Positions 17,521 through 25,611 of a DNA stretch of 64,000 nt are shown in pieces. The notes under the pieces were generated by a model. It was not told the origin of the DNA. It worked only from the letters and a program-made list of their open reading frames with translations, and made no database searches. Every line of letters starts with the position of its first letter. Positions within the stretch are counted from its first letter, which is position 1. The stretch lies in NCBI RefSeq assembly GCF_001428005.1, contig NZ_LMSB01000045.1, positions 144,228 to 208,227 on the forward strand. The letters are read 5' to 3'. Source of the stretch: Arthrobacter sp. Soil736 (GTDB lineage Bacteria; Actinomycetota; Actinomycetes; Actinomycetales; Micrococcaceae). Made by a program: the position numbers and the translations under genes.

Positions 17521-17548
17521 CTGTTCACCTACGGCTGTTCACCTACGG
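17521..17548 (+). repeat. Perfect 14-base tandem duplication
   Basis: CTGTTCACCTACGG occurs twice in direct succession (17521-17534 and 17535-17548) between the esterase stop and the HtrA-like gene. It is probably a recent slippage product; no function is evident. Confidence 0.9.
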
Positions 17549-17641
17549 CGTAGCGCATTCGGGACTAGCCGGGGTGCTGCCGGAGTTGTTTCAGATAGCA
17601 TTCAATCCTCACCACGTATGACAGGCCAAGGGAGGCGCGCC

Positions 17642-18625
17642 ATGTCCACGGCGCCTGCAAGCTCATCCGATCCCGTCGGCGACGACGGACCGCTGGATGC
17701 CTACTCGGAGACGGTAATCAGGGTGGCCCAGACGGTCACGCCGCACGTCGCAGCCATCGAGATGACCGGAAACCGGCGGAACGGCAGATTCCGCGTCGGT
17801 GCAGGCTCTGCCGTGCTCTTCACGGAGGACGGATACCTGCTCACCAACGCCCATGTGGTGGCCGGGACACAGAAGGGACGGGCGGTCTTTGCCGACGGTT
17901 CCGGAACGGACCTTGAAGTGGTCGGAGCGGATCCGTTGTCGGACCTCGCCGTGATCCGTGGCCGGGCGCCGCATGTGCCTCCGGCGGAATTCGGTGATGC
18001 GGAATCCCTCCGCGTGGGTCAGCTGGTCATCGCGGTAGGCAATCCCCTCGGACTGGCAGGCTCCGTGACGGCGGGAGTGGTGAGCGGCCTGGGCCGCGCC
18101 ATTCCGGTCTGGGCCGGCCGCAACCGGCGGGTCATTGAGGACGTTATCCAAACGGATGCCGCGCTCAACGCCGGCAGTTCGGGGGGTGCGCTGGCCGATG
18201 CCCGCAGCCGGATCGTGGGCATAAACACCGCGGTGGCCGGCGCCGGCCTGGGACTGGCAGTACCCATCAACACCACGTCACGACGCATCATCTCGGCGCT
18301 ACTGGCTGACGGCCGCGTGCGCCGTGCCTACCTGGGTGTGGTCAGCACCCCCATCCGGCTGGGTGCAAGCGCCGTGGTCCGCACAGGGCAGCGCGATGGG
18401 CTCCGCGTCGTCGAAGTACTCTCGGGTTCCCCCGCAGAGCAGGCAGGCCTGCGGGCCGGCGACGTGTTGCTCAGGGCAGGCTCCCGGCCGGTCAGCAATG
18501 CCGAAAGCCTCCAGAAACTCCTCTTTGCGGAGGCCATCGGGGTGCCCATGGCCATTGCCATACTCCGTGACGGGCACGAACAGGAAATTGTTGCCGTGCC
18601 CGGCGAGATGGCGGACAGCATCTAA
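17642..18625 (+). CDS. HtrA/DegP-like serine protease with PDZ domain
   Basis: A 327-residue trypsin-like protease with the triad visible: His in TNAHVV (near 71), Asp in SDLAVI (near 101) and Ser in NAGSSGGAL (near 180). A PDZ domain follows (YLGVVSTPIRLG... GSPAEQAGLRAGDVLL). The start is ATG 17642, which has GGGAGG six bases upstream; the earlier in-frame ATG at 17618 lacks a ribosome site. Neither signal peptide nor membrane helix is visible, unlike most actinobacterial HtrA proteins, so it may be cytoplasmic. The gene stands alone between the esterase and a bidirectional terminator. Confidence 0.92.
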   Translation: MSTAPASSSDPVGDDGPLDAYSETVIRVAQTVTPHVAAIEMTGNRRNGRFRVGAGSAVLFTEDGYLLTNAHVVAGTQKGRAVFADGSGTDLEVVGADPLSDLAVIRGRAPHVPPAEFGDAESLRVGQLVIAVGNPLGLAGSVTAGVVSGLGRAIPVWAGRNRRVIEDVIQTDAALNAGSSGGALADARSRIVGINTAVAGAGLGLAVPINTTSRRIISALLADGRVRRAYLGVVSTPIRLGASAVVRTGQRDGLRVVEVLSGSPAEQAGLRAGDVLLRAGSRPVSNAESLQKLLFAEAIGVPMAIAILRDGHEQEIVAVPGEMADSI

Positions 18626-18650
18626 CGAGGCACAGAAAACCAGCCACAAA

Positions 18651-18679
18651 AAAGCGGGGCCGGAATCCGGCCCCGCTTT
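18651..18679. terminator. Bidirectional intrinsic terminator
   Basis: AAAGCGGGGCCGG pairs with CCGGCCCCGCTTT around an AAT loop. A run of A lies on the left, which becomes a T-tract for the minus strand. It separates the HtrA-like gene from the convergent 45-residue gene and can serve both. Confidence 0.88.
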
Positions 18680-18700
18680 CGTATTCGACGTAATCCGCAG

Positions 18701-18838
18701 TCAGCGTTTCTTCAGATGAGCGACCGGGTCCGGGGCACCTTCAATGGGTCCCTTGGCCTTCTTGTCCGCCCGTTTTTGCTTGATGGTTTTGCCCGCTTTT
18801 TTCTGCTGCTGCTGCTGGTGCGGTGTCTTGTCCGGCAT
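18701..18838 (-). CDS. Small lysine-rich hypothetical protein
   Basis: A 45-residue basic protein with a glutamine run (HQQQQQKK) near the N-terminus, many lysines and a C-terminal AHLKKR. The minus-strand ATG is preceded by GAGGGAGC at proper spacing and the frame ends at TGA before the shared terminator. Composition suggests a disordered nucleic-acid-associated peptide, but no function can be assigned. It is too short for usual ORF thresholds. Confidence 0.7.
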   Translation of the reverse strand: MPDKTPHQQQQQKKAGKTIKQKRADKKAKGPIEGAPDPVAHLKKR

Positions 18839-18850
18839 GGCGTGCTCCCT

Positions 18851-18884
18851 CGTATGGAGGGGCACGAGAATGCCCCTCCATACG
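18851..18884. repeat. Perfect 14-base inverted repeat
   Basis: CGTATGGAGGGGCA and TGCCCCTCCATACG flank a six-base loop, between two minus-strand genes. It may stop transcripts from the zinc-finger-like gene upstream or act as an operator for the 45-residue gene. No T-tract is present. Confidence 0.75.
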
Positions 18885-18938
18885 TAAATTACGCCTGTTT
18901 CATGCCAAATGTAACTGCGGGATGCGGGAGCTTCTGAG

Positions 18939-19301
18939 TCAGGCGGAGACGTCTGCGATGCCCACGAAACGGGTGCCCACGCCGTCGAACTCGTTCCGTA
19001 CGAACCCGGGCGCCGGCGGCGGGATCTCGGCCGGGCTGTGATGCGCGCAACTGACGTACGTGAAGTCCGGCCACCACTTCTTGGGCCTGGCCGCTTCGGA
19101 GTATCCGCAGACGTCGCAGGTCAAATGCACCCAGACCGGCCGCTTCCCGGTTCGGTTGGCGCGGGACTGGAGCAGCCACTGCGGCGGATTGTCCAGGATT
19201 TCACCCAGCTCGGCCTCCGACAGGCGCTTGGGTATGCCGTGGCGCTGGGCCATTTCCAGGGGTACATCAAGGGCAATTGCCGCATCGCGTCTGCTAATCA
19301 T
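18939..19301 (-). CDS. Hypothetical protein with a Cys/His cluster
   Basis: A 120-residue protein of unknown function. The N-terminal half (ISRRDAAIALDVPLEMAQRHGIPKRLSEAELGEILDNPPQWL) is helical. The C-terminal half carries CDVCG and CAHH, a plausible zinc-binding set of four ligands. ATG 19301 is preferred over earlier in-frame starts because the conserved-looking sequence begins there; a GTG lies one codon upstream. It is oriented with the 45-residue gene. Confidence 0.65.
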   Translation of the reverse strand: MISRRDAAIALDVPLEMAQRHGIPKRLSEAELGEILDNPPQWLLQSRANRTGKRPVWVHLTCDVCGYSEAARPKKWWPDFTYVSCAHHSPAEIPPPAPGFVRNEFDGVGTRFVGIADVSA

Positions 19302-19410
19302 CACAGTCCACGATACGGTAATGCAGGACCGCCGCCGGCCGGAGTGCTCCTCCAAAGCGCCTTCAGGGACAGGTTTTGGCGGCAGGGAAGGCGGCCCCGG
19401 TTCCGGCGGC

Positions 19411-19776
19411 CTACCCGCCGCTAAGCGCGATCCCGGCAGCCGCAGCTGCCAGGCCGGTCAGGAGGTTGGCACCGATGTTGAGGACCGCGGCGAGGTAGCG
19501 CTGCTCGCTGACCAGGCGCACGGTGGCGGTGGTCCAGGAGCTGAAAGTGGTCAGGCCGCCTGCGAGCCCGGTGGCCAGCGCGGCATGCCATTCCGGCCCG
19601 AACCGGCTGCTGATGCCGATGGACAGCCCGATCATGAGGCATCCGGCGACATTGACGAGCAAGGTGGCCCATGGCCAGTGGCGCCGCGAAGCTGAGCGGC
19701 CGGCCAACAGCGTGTCCACGCCAAACCGGATGAGGGCGCCGGCCATGCCGAACAGGCCTACCAAAAGCGCGGTCAC
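19411..19776 (-). CDS. crcB: Fluoride channel FluC/CrcB, second copy
   Basis: A 121-residue, four-helix membrane protein that exports fluoride. Family marks are LIRFGVDTLL near the N-terminus, TLLVNVAGCLMIGL and GLAGGLTTFSSWTTA. The GTG start overlaps the stop of the upstream crcB (GTGA). Two adjacent CrcB genes in Gram-positive bacteria usually make heterodimers, because each supplies one antiparallel half. No fluoride riboswitch was noticed upstream of the pair. Confidence 0.92.
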   Translation of the reverse strand: MTALLVGLFGMAGALIRFGVDTLLAGRSASRRHWPWATLLVNVAGCLMIGLSIGISSRFGPEWHAALATGLAGGLTTFSSWTTATVRLVSEQRYLAAVLNIGANLLTGLAAAAAGIALSGG

Positions 19777-20243
19777 GGGCGGTCCCCATTCAAACTTGCC
19801 AGCACTTTGCCGACGCGCCAGCCGGCTGCGGCGGCGCCCAGTCCGAGCACCACGGAGAGGCACAGGTAGGCAAGCCATACGCCGTGGAGTCCCTCCCGGG
19901 CCAGCCGGTCCACCGAAAGGGCGAGTGCGGAGAACGTGGTGAAGGACCCGAGCACGCCTGGACCGATGGCGGCGCGGAGCCAGAACGCGGTGTGCGGCCG
20001 TGCGATCCAGATGGTGGTGAGGGTGCCCAGGACGAAGCTTCCGGCAACGTTGATGCCCAGCGTGGTCCACGGCACTGACCCCTCGGCTTCGGGGAACAGC
20101 AGGACCAGCGCGTACCGCAGCTCCGTCCCCAGCAGCCCGCCCGCGGCGACCGCCGCCCAGGGCCGCCACCCGTGGGCGGCGGCAGTCTTCAGCGCGGATG
20201 CTCCGTCACCGGCGGCGCGCTTTAGCCGGGGGCCGGATTTCAC
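19773..20243 (-). CDS. crcB: Fluoride channel FluC/CrcB, first copy
   Basis: A four-helix CrcB subunit with GTELRYALVLLF, TTLGINVAGSFVLGTL and GVLGSFTTFSALALS. The start is uncertain: the frame stays open into the upstream regulator gene and has no ATG. GTG 20243 (about 156 residues) is chosen because it follows the regulator stop; a GTG at 20342 would overlap that gene by about 50 bases. It is coupled to the second copy by a four-base overlap. Confidence 0.88.
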   Translation of the reverse strand: MKSGPRLKRAAGDGASALKTAAAHGWRPWAAVAAGGLLGTELRYALVLLFPEAEGSVPWTTLGINVAGSFVLGTLTTIWIARPHTAFWLRAAIGPGVLGSFTTFSALALSVDRLAREGLHGVWLAYLCLSVVLGLGAAAAGWRVGKVLASLNGDRP

Positions 20244-20290
20244 CTGCGAACCGCCGCCGTGCGGAGGCCGTCCACCCAGAGCCCGTTCAC

Positions 20291-21004
20291 TCAGAGCCCG
20301 GCCATCCGGCAGCCGGCATGCGCGGAGTCGCTGTGCACCCACAGCGCGGAGGCGACTTCGTCCGCGAGATCGAAGTCCCGGCTCGTCCCGGCGGAACCGA
20401 TGCGGACCACGAGGGCGCCGCCGAACGGCTTGCGGCCCCTGACCTCGACGTTCGCGTCAAGGTCAATCTTTTCGGCGGAGAGGTAGCGGAGCAGTTCCGG
20501 GTTTTCGTCGCTGATCCGGGTGATCCTGCCGGTGTGCCCGTCGTCGAGTTCACTCATGCGGTGCGCAGAGGGCATCTGCACCGTGCCGTCCGCGGAGGGA
20601 ATGGGATCACCGTGCGGGTCCCGGGTCGGGTTCCCCAGCCGGGCCGCCATCCGTTCGATGAACGTGTCCGAGACCGCGTGCTCCAGTTGCTCGGCTTCAT
20701 CGTGGACTTCATCCCAGCTGTAGCCGAGGTCCTGCACGAGGTACGTTTCAATGAGGCGGTGCCGGCGGACCATGGAGAGCGCAAGGCGGACGCCCTCAGC
20801 CGTGAGCGTGATGGCGCTGTAAGGCTTGTGCAGCACCAGGCCCTGGTCCTTGAGCTTGCGGACCATCTCGGAGACCGAGGAGTTGGCGACGCCAAGGCGC
20901 TGCGCCAGCTGGGTGGAGGTAATGGGCTTGTCCTGCCACTCCGTGAAGGAATAGATGACCTTGACGTAGTCCTCGATCGAGGAGGATGGCGTGCTGGTCT
21001 TCAC
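20291..21004 (-). CDS. DtxR/MntR-family metal-dependent repressor
   Basis: A 237-residue regulator with an N-terminal winged HTH (TSTQLAQRLGVANSSVSEMVRKL), a metal-binding dimerisation domain and a C-terminal SH3-like domain, matching IdeR in length. In the ancillary motif the cysteine that IdeR/DtxR use (ACRWEH) is replaced by glutamate (AEQLEH), the pattern of manganese-sensing MntR. The start is GTG 21004 at VKTSTPSSSIEDY; upstream sequence belongs to the methyltransferase gap. It lies in a minus-strand unit between the methyltransferase and the crcB pair. Target promoters are not visible here. Confidence 0.88.
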   Translation of the reverse strand: MKTSTPSSSIEDYVKVIYSFTEWQDKPITSTQLAQRLGVANSSVSEMVRKLKDQGLVLHKPYSAITLTAEGVRLALSMVRRHRLIETYLVQDLGYSWDEVHDEAEQLEHAVSDTFIERMAARLGNPTRDPHGDPIPSADGTVQMPSAHRMSELDDGHTGRITRISDENPELLRYLSAEKIDLDANVEVRGRKPFGGALVVRIGSAGTSRDFDLADEVASALWVHSDSAHAGCRMAGL

Positions 21005-21035
21005 GGATCCAAGCCTACCCGGTGCCGGTGCGGCA

Positions 21036-21794
21036 TCATGCCTTCGCTGCCCGCCATGTCTGGGTGAGATAGGGCAGGAGCAGCAGCTCGCCTTCTGCGT
21101 GCCCCAGATGTTCGTGGAGGTACCAGTCGAGGTTGCCGGTGACCTTGGCCCGGGTGGCTTCGTTGGCCCCAAGATAGTAGCTGCGCGACTTGACCAGCTC
21201 GAGGATGTCGTCCGGCGTGACCGGATCCTCCCACCGGGTCAGGTGGCTTTCCAGTCCGGTGAATTCCGGGCCTATCCGGGGGCGGAAGTCAGGTTTGTGG
21301 ACATCGCCTGCGTGCATGATGCGGGAGAGCCGGTGGACCCAGGGCACGGAGGTGTCCAGCTGGTTCCAGATCAGGCCGAGCACGCCGCGCGGTTTGAGGA
21401 TCCGTGCGATCTCGGCGCTGGCCAGCAGGGGATCGCACCAGTGCCATGCCTGGGCGACTGTGACGATGTCGAAGGCCGCGGCGGGCAGCCCGGTGTTCTC
21501 TGCGGTCCCTTCCAGCGCCGCCACCGACGGGAAGTCGAGGCGGAGCTGATCAAGCATGTCCGGCGAGGGGTCCACGGCGCTGACAGCGAGGCCGCGTTCC
21601 ACAAGGAGCGCGGTGTACTTGCCCGTGCCGGCGCCCAGGTCAGCGGCCGTGCCGGCTCCGGCGGGAATCAGCCAGTCCGCGGAGTCAGCAGGGTAGCCGG
21701 GGCGGACGCGGTGGTAGTGCTCGCCGCCGTCCTGGAAGGCTTGCCCGAGCTCCTGCCGCCGCCCGTGATCGAGTTTGGGACCACCCCGTGCCAC
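21036..21794 (-). CDS. Class I SAM-dependent methyltransferase
   Basis: A 252-residue methyltransferase with motif I AADLGAGTGKYT, motif II acidic VDPSPDML and the post-II region FDIVTVAQAWHWCDP typical of the UbiE/trans-aconitate-like group. The substrate is unknown. The GTG start has AAGGAG seven to ten bases upstream. TAAATT elements about 30 bases upstream could be its -10. It is the first gene of a unit leading into the dtxR-like and crcB genes. Confidence 0.85.
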   Translation of the reverse strand: MARGGPKLDHGRRQELGQAFQDGGEHYHRVRPGYPADSADWLIPAGAGTAADLGAGTGKYTALLVERGLAVSAVDPSPDMLDQLRLDFPSVAALEGTAENTGLPAAAFDIVTVAQAWHWCDPLLASAEIARILKPRGVLGLIWNQLDTSVPWVHRLSRIMHAGDVHKPDFRPRIGPEFTGLESHLTRWEDPVTPDDILELVKSRSYYLGANEATRAKVTGNLDWYLHEHLGHAEGELLLLPYLTQTWRAAKA

Positions 21795-21888
21795 GCGCAG
21801 TCTCCTTAGGCCATGCCGAAAATTTACCCTTCGAATTTACCGCATGCAGCAGTCCGCCGCATTGCCGGCGCCAGTCCCGGGTGCGGCG

Positions 21889-23298
21889 TCAGTCCTGGGC
21901 GCACGGGGCCGCTCCGGCGGTTCCCGGCGTATTGGGTGCCCAGTCCGGGTAGGTGCGGGTGTCATTGGCCGGAACCCAGCGTCCGGAGTCCACCACGTAG
22001 TCCCAGCCGAGGCCGGTCCGGCGGAGCTCCTCGATGCCGGCCAGCAGGCGCTGTGCATCCTCGAGCCGCGATCCCACGCCGAAGCTTGCGCGCAGGGATC
22101 CGGAGGGGAGGCCGAGGCGCTTGAGGAGCGGGTGGGCGCAGAAGCGGCCGTCCCGGAGTCCCACGCCGTGCTCGGCCGACAGGTAAGCGGCCACCAGGCC
22201 GGCGTCGTAACCGGCTAGGGAGAAGTTGACCACGCCGATCGTGTCCGTGTCCGGGTTGGTGTCGGAGAAAATCTGGTGGACGGTGACGCCGTCGATCTTC
22301 TGCAGCCCCTCGACAAGGAAGGACCGGATGGCGGCCTCATGCGCGTGCCATTGCTCCGGGTCCAGCGCCGCGACCACCTGGGTTGCACGGGCAAGCGTGG
22401 CCGCGCCCAGGACGTTGGGGGAGCCGCCCTCATGGCGAGCGGGGCCGGTGGCCCAGCTGACGCCGTCGAGCCGGGCTTCGCTGACGGCGCCGCCGCCCGC
22501 GAGGTGGGGCGTGCCGGCGTCGAGCCAGTCCGGCCGCCCGACCAGCACGCCGGCGCCGAACGGCGCGTAGAGCTTGTGGCCCGAAAAGGCAACGTAGTCG
22601 ACGTCGTCCGCGGCGATGTTGATCCGGCGGTGCGGCGCGAGCTGCGCCGCATCCACCGCGATCCTGGCACCGAACTCGTGGGCCAGCGCGGCGAGGCGGC
22701 GGATGGGCAGGATTTCGCCGGTGACGTTGGAGGCGCCGGTGACGGCGAGGAGGCTGACGTCGCCGTGCTCCAGTTCGGCGCGCAGGGCTGCGATGGTGCC
22801 TTCAATCGTTTCGGACGCCACGACGCTGCGGTGCGGCACGCCCTGCCACGGCAGCAGGTTGGCGTGGTGCTCGATGTCGAGGTACAGAACCTCGCCGGTG
22901 TGGTGGTGGTCCACCACGGGCAGGCAGCCGGCCAGCAGGTTCAGGGAATCGGTGGTGTTCCGGGTGAAGATCACCGAGTCATCCGCGCGGCCGCCGACGA
23001 ATTCGCGGACGATGTTCCGGGCATTCTCGTAGACGGAGGTGCTGATCTGCGACGCGTAGCCGGCGCCGCGGTGGACACTGGCGTAGAAGGGCAGGATCTC
23101 GTTGAGATAGGCCGACACAACGGACAGCGCCGGTGCGGACGCTCCGTAGTCGAGGTTGGCGTAGCGGACGTGTCCGCCCTGGATCAGCGGCGCCTGGATC
23201 TCGGCGCCGGTGACCGCAGCCAGGGGCCGGCCGGCAGCGGCAAAGCGGTCGTCAAGCAGTCCGGTGCCGCTGGTGGAAGGGAAGATTGCAGTCGTCAT
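21889..23298 (-). CDS. Class V aminotransferase, cysteine desulfurase-like
   Basis: A 469-residue PLP enzyme of the SufS/CsdA group. The Schiff-base lysine lies in AFSGHKLYAPFG, the cofactor aspartate in RIAVDAAQLAPHR, and the substrate-side histidine in EHHANLLPW. The start is ATG 23298 with GCGAGG upstream. The gene is preceded by a SAM-IV riboswitch, placing it in sulfur amino acid metabolism rather than iron-sulfur assembly; no suf genes are nearby. It is longer than SufS (about 410) because of extra N- and C-terminal segments. The exact substrate is unproven. Confidence 0.87.
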   Translation of the reverse strand: MTTAIFPSTSGTGLLDDRFAAAGRPLAAVTGAEIQAPLIQGGHVRYANLDYGASAPALSVVSAYLNEILPFYASVHRGAGYASQISTSVYENARNIVREFVGGRADDSVIFTRNTTDSLNLLAGCLPVVDHHHTGEVLYLDIEHHANLLPWQGVPHRSVVASETIEGTIAALRAELEHGDVSLLAVTGASNVTGEILPIRRLAALAHEFGARIAVDAAQLAPHRRINIAADDVDYVAFSGHKLYAPFGAGVLVGRPDWLDAGTPHLAGGGAVSEARLDGVSWATGPARHEGGSPNVLGAATLARATQVVAALDPEQWHAHEAAIRSFLVEGLQKIDGVTVHQIFSDTNPDTDTIGVVNFSLAGYDAGLVAAYLSAEHGVGLRDGRFCAHPLLKRLGLPSGSLRASFGVGSRLEDAQRLLAGIEELRRTGLGWDYVVDSGRWVPANDTRTYPDWAPNTPGTAGAAPCAQD

Positions 23299-23340
23299 GG
23301 GACCTCGCTCTGAAAGGACCCCTTGTGACGGGGATCCGCG

Positions 23341-23449
23341 CTTGCCGGGTCCGTTCCGGACCGGCCTGGTCGTCACCCGGGGCACCCCACCGCGAATGGA
23401 GGGTTGCCGGCCAGCAAACCGGGGTTTCGCGCTGGCACTCGTGACCTGT
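23341..23449 (-). promoter_or_regulatory. SAM-IV riboswitch
   Basis: On the minus strand, GGTCACGAGTGCCAGCG starts the element, followed by GGTTTGCTGGCCGGCAACCC, CGGTGGGGTGCCCCGGG and the closing GTGACGACC. This is the core layout of the SAM-IV class known from actinomycetes. A hairpin GGTCCG-GAA-CGGACC follows (23345-23360), and a second (GGATCCCC with GGGGTCC) precedes the ribosome site of the aminotransferase. High S-adenosylmethionine is expected to lower expression of that gene. Confidence 0.88.
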
Positions 23450-23548
23450 TACGAGCCTAGGTCATCACGGCAGGCGATGAAAAAGACGGACGCGAATATT
23501 AAGCCGTTTGTTACGGAGGCGCTGAATTGCCCGGTTCGCCGAATATAC

Positions 23549-23583
23549 GGCGGCGGACGCCTCCCTGAGGGGCGCCCGCCGTC
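23549..23583 (-). terminator. Hairpin terminator after hisN
   Basis: On the minus strand CGGCGGGCGCC pairs with GGCGTCCGCCG, with one G-T pair, around a nine-base loop about 35 bases after the hisN stop. TATATT follows. It insulates the SAM-IV-controlled gene downstream. Confidence 0.65.
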
Positions 23584-23616
23584 GTAATATTTTCTTTTGA
23601 AGGATCCGGAAATGAC

Positions 23617-24429
23617 CTAGAGCAGATCATCCAGCTGCGGATTGAGGCGCCTGAGGACCTCCGAATGCAGGATGGAGTTCGTGGCCAGGGCGTTGCCGCC
23701 GAACGGGCCGTCGGTGCCTTCCAGCGAGGTGAAGCGGCCGCCCGCTTCCGTGACGATGGGCACCAGTGCAGCCATGTCATACAGGTTCAGTTCCGGCTCG
23801 CAGGCGATGTCGACAGCGCCTTCAGCCACCAGGCAGTAGGACCAGAAATCACCGAAGGCGCGTGTCCGCCATACGTCCTCGGTAAGGCCGAGGAACTCGT
23901 CCAGGTTTCCCCGCTCCTTCCAGCCGCCGAGGCTGGAATAGGACAGCGAGGCGTCCGACAGTTTCGAGACATTCGAGACCTTGAGCCGGGTGGCGGCGGC
24001 AAGCGAACGGCCCATGTAGGCGCCGGCCCCCTTGGCAGCCCACCAGCGCTTGCCGAGTGCCGGCGCGCTCACCACGCCCACTACGGGCTCGCCCTCATCG
24101 ACGAGGGCGATCAGCGTGGCCCAGACGGGAACCCCGCGGACGAAGTTCTTGGTCCCGTCGATGGGGTCGATGATCCAGCGCCGGGAGCCGTGGCCGGAAC
24201 TGCCGAACTCCTCGCCGAGGACGGCATCGCGGGGGCGGGAACGGGAAAGTTGGCCGCGGATGGACTCCTCGGCGGCCTTGTCAGCATCGGTGACCGGCGT
24301 CAGATCTGGCTTGGTTTCGATCTGAAGGTCAAGCGCCTTGAACCGGCTCATGGTCTGGTCATCCACGGAATCCGCCAGCACATGGGCCAGTCGCAGGTCA
24401 TCGTTGTAGCTCGAAGCGGGTTGGGTCAT
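23617..24429 (-). CDS. hisN: Histidinol-phosphatase, inositol monophosphatase family
   Basis: A 270-residue magnesium-dependent phosphatase. The metal site is seen in GEEFG and DPIDGTKNF (about residues 87-95), with the second set in ELNLYDMAALVPIVTEAGGRF. Actinobacterial proteins of this type dephosphorylate histidinol phosphate in histidine synthesis; an inositol-phosphate substrate is an alternative. No Shine-Dalgarno is present. TAGTTT lies exactly six bases before the ATG, so the gene probably also has its own leaderless promoter within the aroA-rsgA-hisN unit. Confidence 0.88.
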   Translation of the reverse strand: MTQPASSYNDDLRLAHVLADSVDDQTMSRFKALDLQIETKPDLTPVTDADKAAEESIRGQLSRSRPRDAVLGEEFGSSGHGSRRWIIDPIDGTKNFVRGVPVWATLIALVDEGEPVVGVVSAPALGKRWWAAKGAGAYMGRSLAAATRLKVSNVSKLSDASLSYSSLGGWKERGNLDEFLGLTEDVWRTRAFGDFWSYCLVAEGAVDIACEPELNLYDMAALVPIVTEAGGRFTSLEGTDGPFGGNALATNSILHSEVLRRLNPQLDDLL

Positions 24430-24435
24430 GGTTCC

Positions 24436-24441
24436 AAACTA
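24436..24441 (-). promoter_or_regulatory. -10 element for a leaderless hisN transcript
   Basis: TAGTTT on the minus strand ends six bases before the hisN ATG, the spacing expected when transcription starts at the A of the start codon. No clear -35 is seen. Confidence 0.5.
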
Positions 24442-24495
24442 CCGTCAAAGGCCCGGCCGGGCGGGGATGTCTGCCTGCGGGAGGCGCCGCGGAGC

Positions 24496-25611
24496 CTAGC
24501 TGACGCTGCCGAGCTCCTTCGTTTCCTGCGCCTCCATGCGGGGATCGGTGCCAAGCAGGCGGCGCAGCGACGCGAGCCGGGCAGCTCCGGAGGGGCCCGC
24601 GTGGCCGGCCGAAACCCAGGCGTCCACGCCGCAGTTGACAGCGGTGGCATCGTGTTTGCAGCCGCGTTCGCAGGCCTCTGTGCCAGGCGCCAGGTCGGGG
24701 AACGAATGGAGGATCCGGTCCGGGTCAACGTGCGCCAGGCCGAAGGAGCGGATGCCGGGGGTGTCAATGATCCAGCTTCCCGTGGGGGCGTCGGCCAGTT
24801 TGAGTGCCAGGGCCGACGACGACGTGTGCCGGCCGCGCCCCGTGACGGCGTTAACGCCGCCGGTGGCCCGTTCCGCCCCGGTCAGGGCGTTGACCATGGT
24901 GGATTTGCCGACGCCGGAGTGGCCCAGCATCACCGTGACCTTGCCGTCCAGGTGGGCGCGGAGCTGCGAGACCGCCTCGACGTCAAGCCGGGCGGACAGG
25001 CCGTCGTCGGACCGGGCATCGATGCCCGACGCCGCGGAGTCGGCCGTGCGGCTAATGATGACGGGGAAGTCGAGGTGCCGGTAGTTGTCGAGCAGATCGG
25101 CCGGGTCTTTGACGTCCGCCTTGGTGACGAGCAGCAGCGGCTCGATGCCGGCGTCGTACGCTGCGACGAGGGCGCGGTCAATGAAGCCGGTGCGCGGTTC
25201 CGGGTTGGCGGCGGCCACGACCACCACCAACTGGTCCGCGTTGGCCACTACCGCGCGTTCGATCGGGTCCGTGTCGTCGGCGCTGCGGCGCAGGAGCGTC
25301 TTCCGGTCCTGGATCCTCACGAGGCGCGCAAGCGTGTCCGGGTCGCCGGACACGTCGCCCACGAGGGACACGAAGTCGCCGGCCACCACAGGGGAGCGGC
25401 GGAGTTCGCGGGCCCGGGCGGCGATGACCGTCCGCTCATGGCCGGAGTCCTCGCCCACCACGGCCGTGTAGCGCCCTCGGTCAACGGTGATGATGCGCCC
25501 GGTGACGGCGTCCTCATAGGCGGGACGGTCCTTGGTGCGGGGCCGCGACCCCTTCTTGTTGGGGCGGATCCTGACATCGGACTCGTCCCAGGAGTCAGTG
25601 CTGCGTGCCAC
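24496..25611 (-). CDS. rsgA: Ribosome small-subunit-dependent GTPase RsgA
   Basis: A circularly permuted GTPase that helps mature the 30S subunit. Of 371 residues, an OB-fold domain (GRIITVDRGRYTAVVGED) comes first. G4 (VTKAD) then precedes G1 (GHSGVGKST) and G3 (DTPG), the order that defines the family. The C-terminal zinc motif reads CERGCKHDATAVNCG. The start is GTG 25611, which overlaps the end of aroA by 17 bases; the longer open frame upstream is antisense-like sequence inside aroA. It is part of the doxX-aroA-rsgA-hisN unit. Confidence 0.94.
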   Translation of the reverse strand: MARSTDSWDESDVRIRPNKKGSRPRTKDRPAYEDAVTGRIITVDRGRYTAVVGEDSGHERTVIAARARELRRSPVVAGDFVSLVGDVSGDPDTLARLVRIQDRKTLLRRSADDTDPIERAVVANADQLVVVVAAANPEPRTGFIDRALVAAYDAGIEPLLLVTKADVKDPADLLDNYRHLDFPVIISRTADSAASGIDARSDDGLSARLDVEAVSQLRAHLDGKVTVMLGHSGVGKSTMVNALTGAERATGGVNAVTGRGRHTSSSALALKLADAPTGSWIIDTPGIRSFGLAHVDPDRILHSFPDLAPGTEACERGCKHDATAVNCGVDAWVSAGHAGPSGAARLASLRRLLGTDPRMEAQETKELGSVS

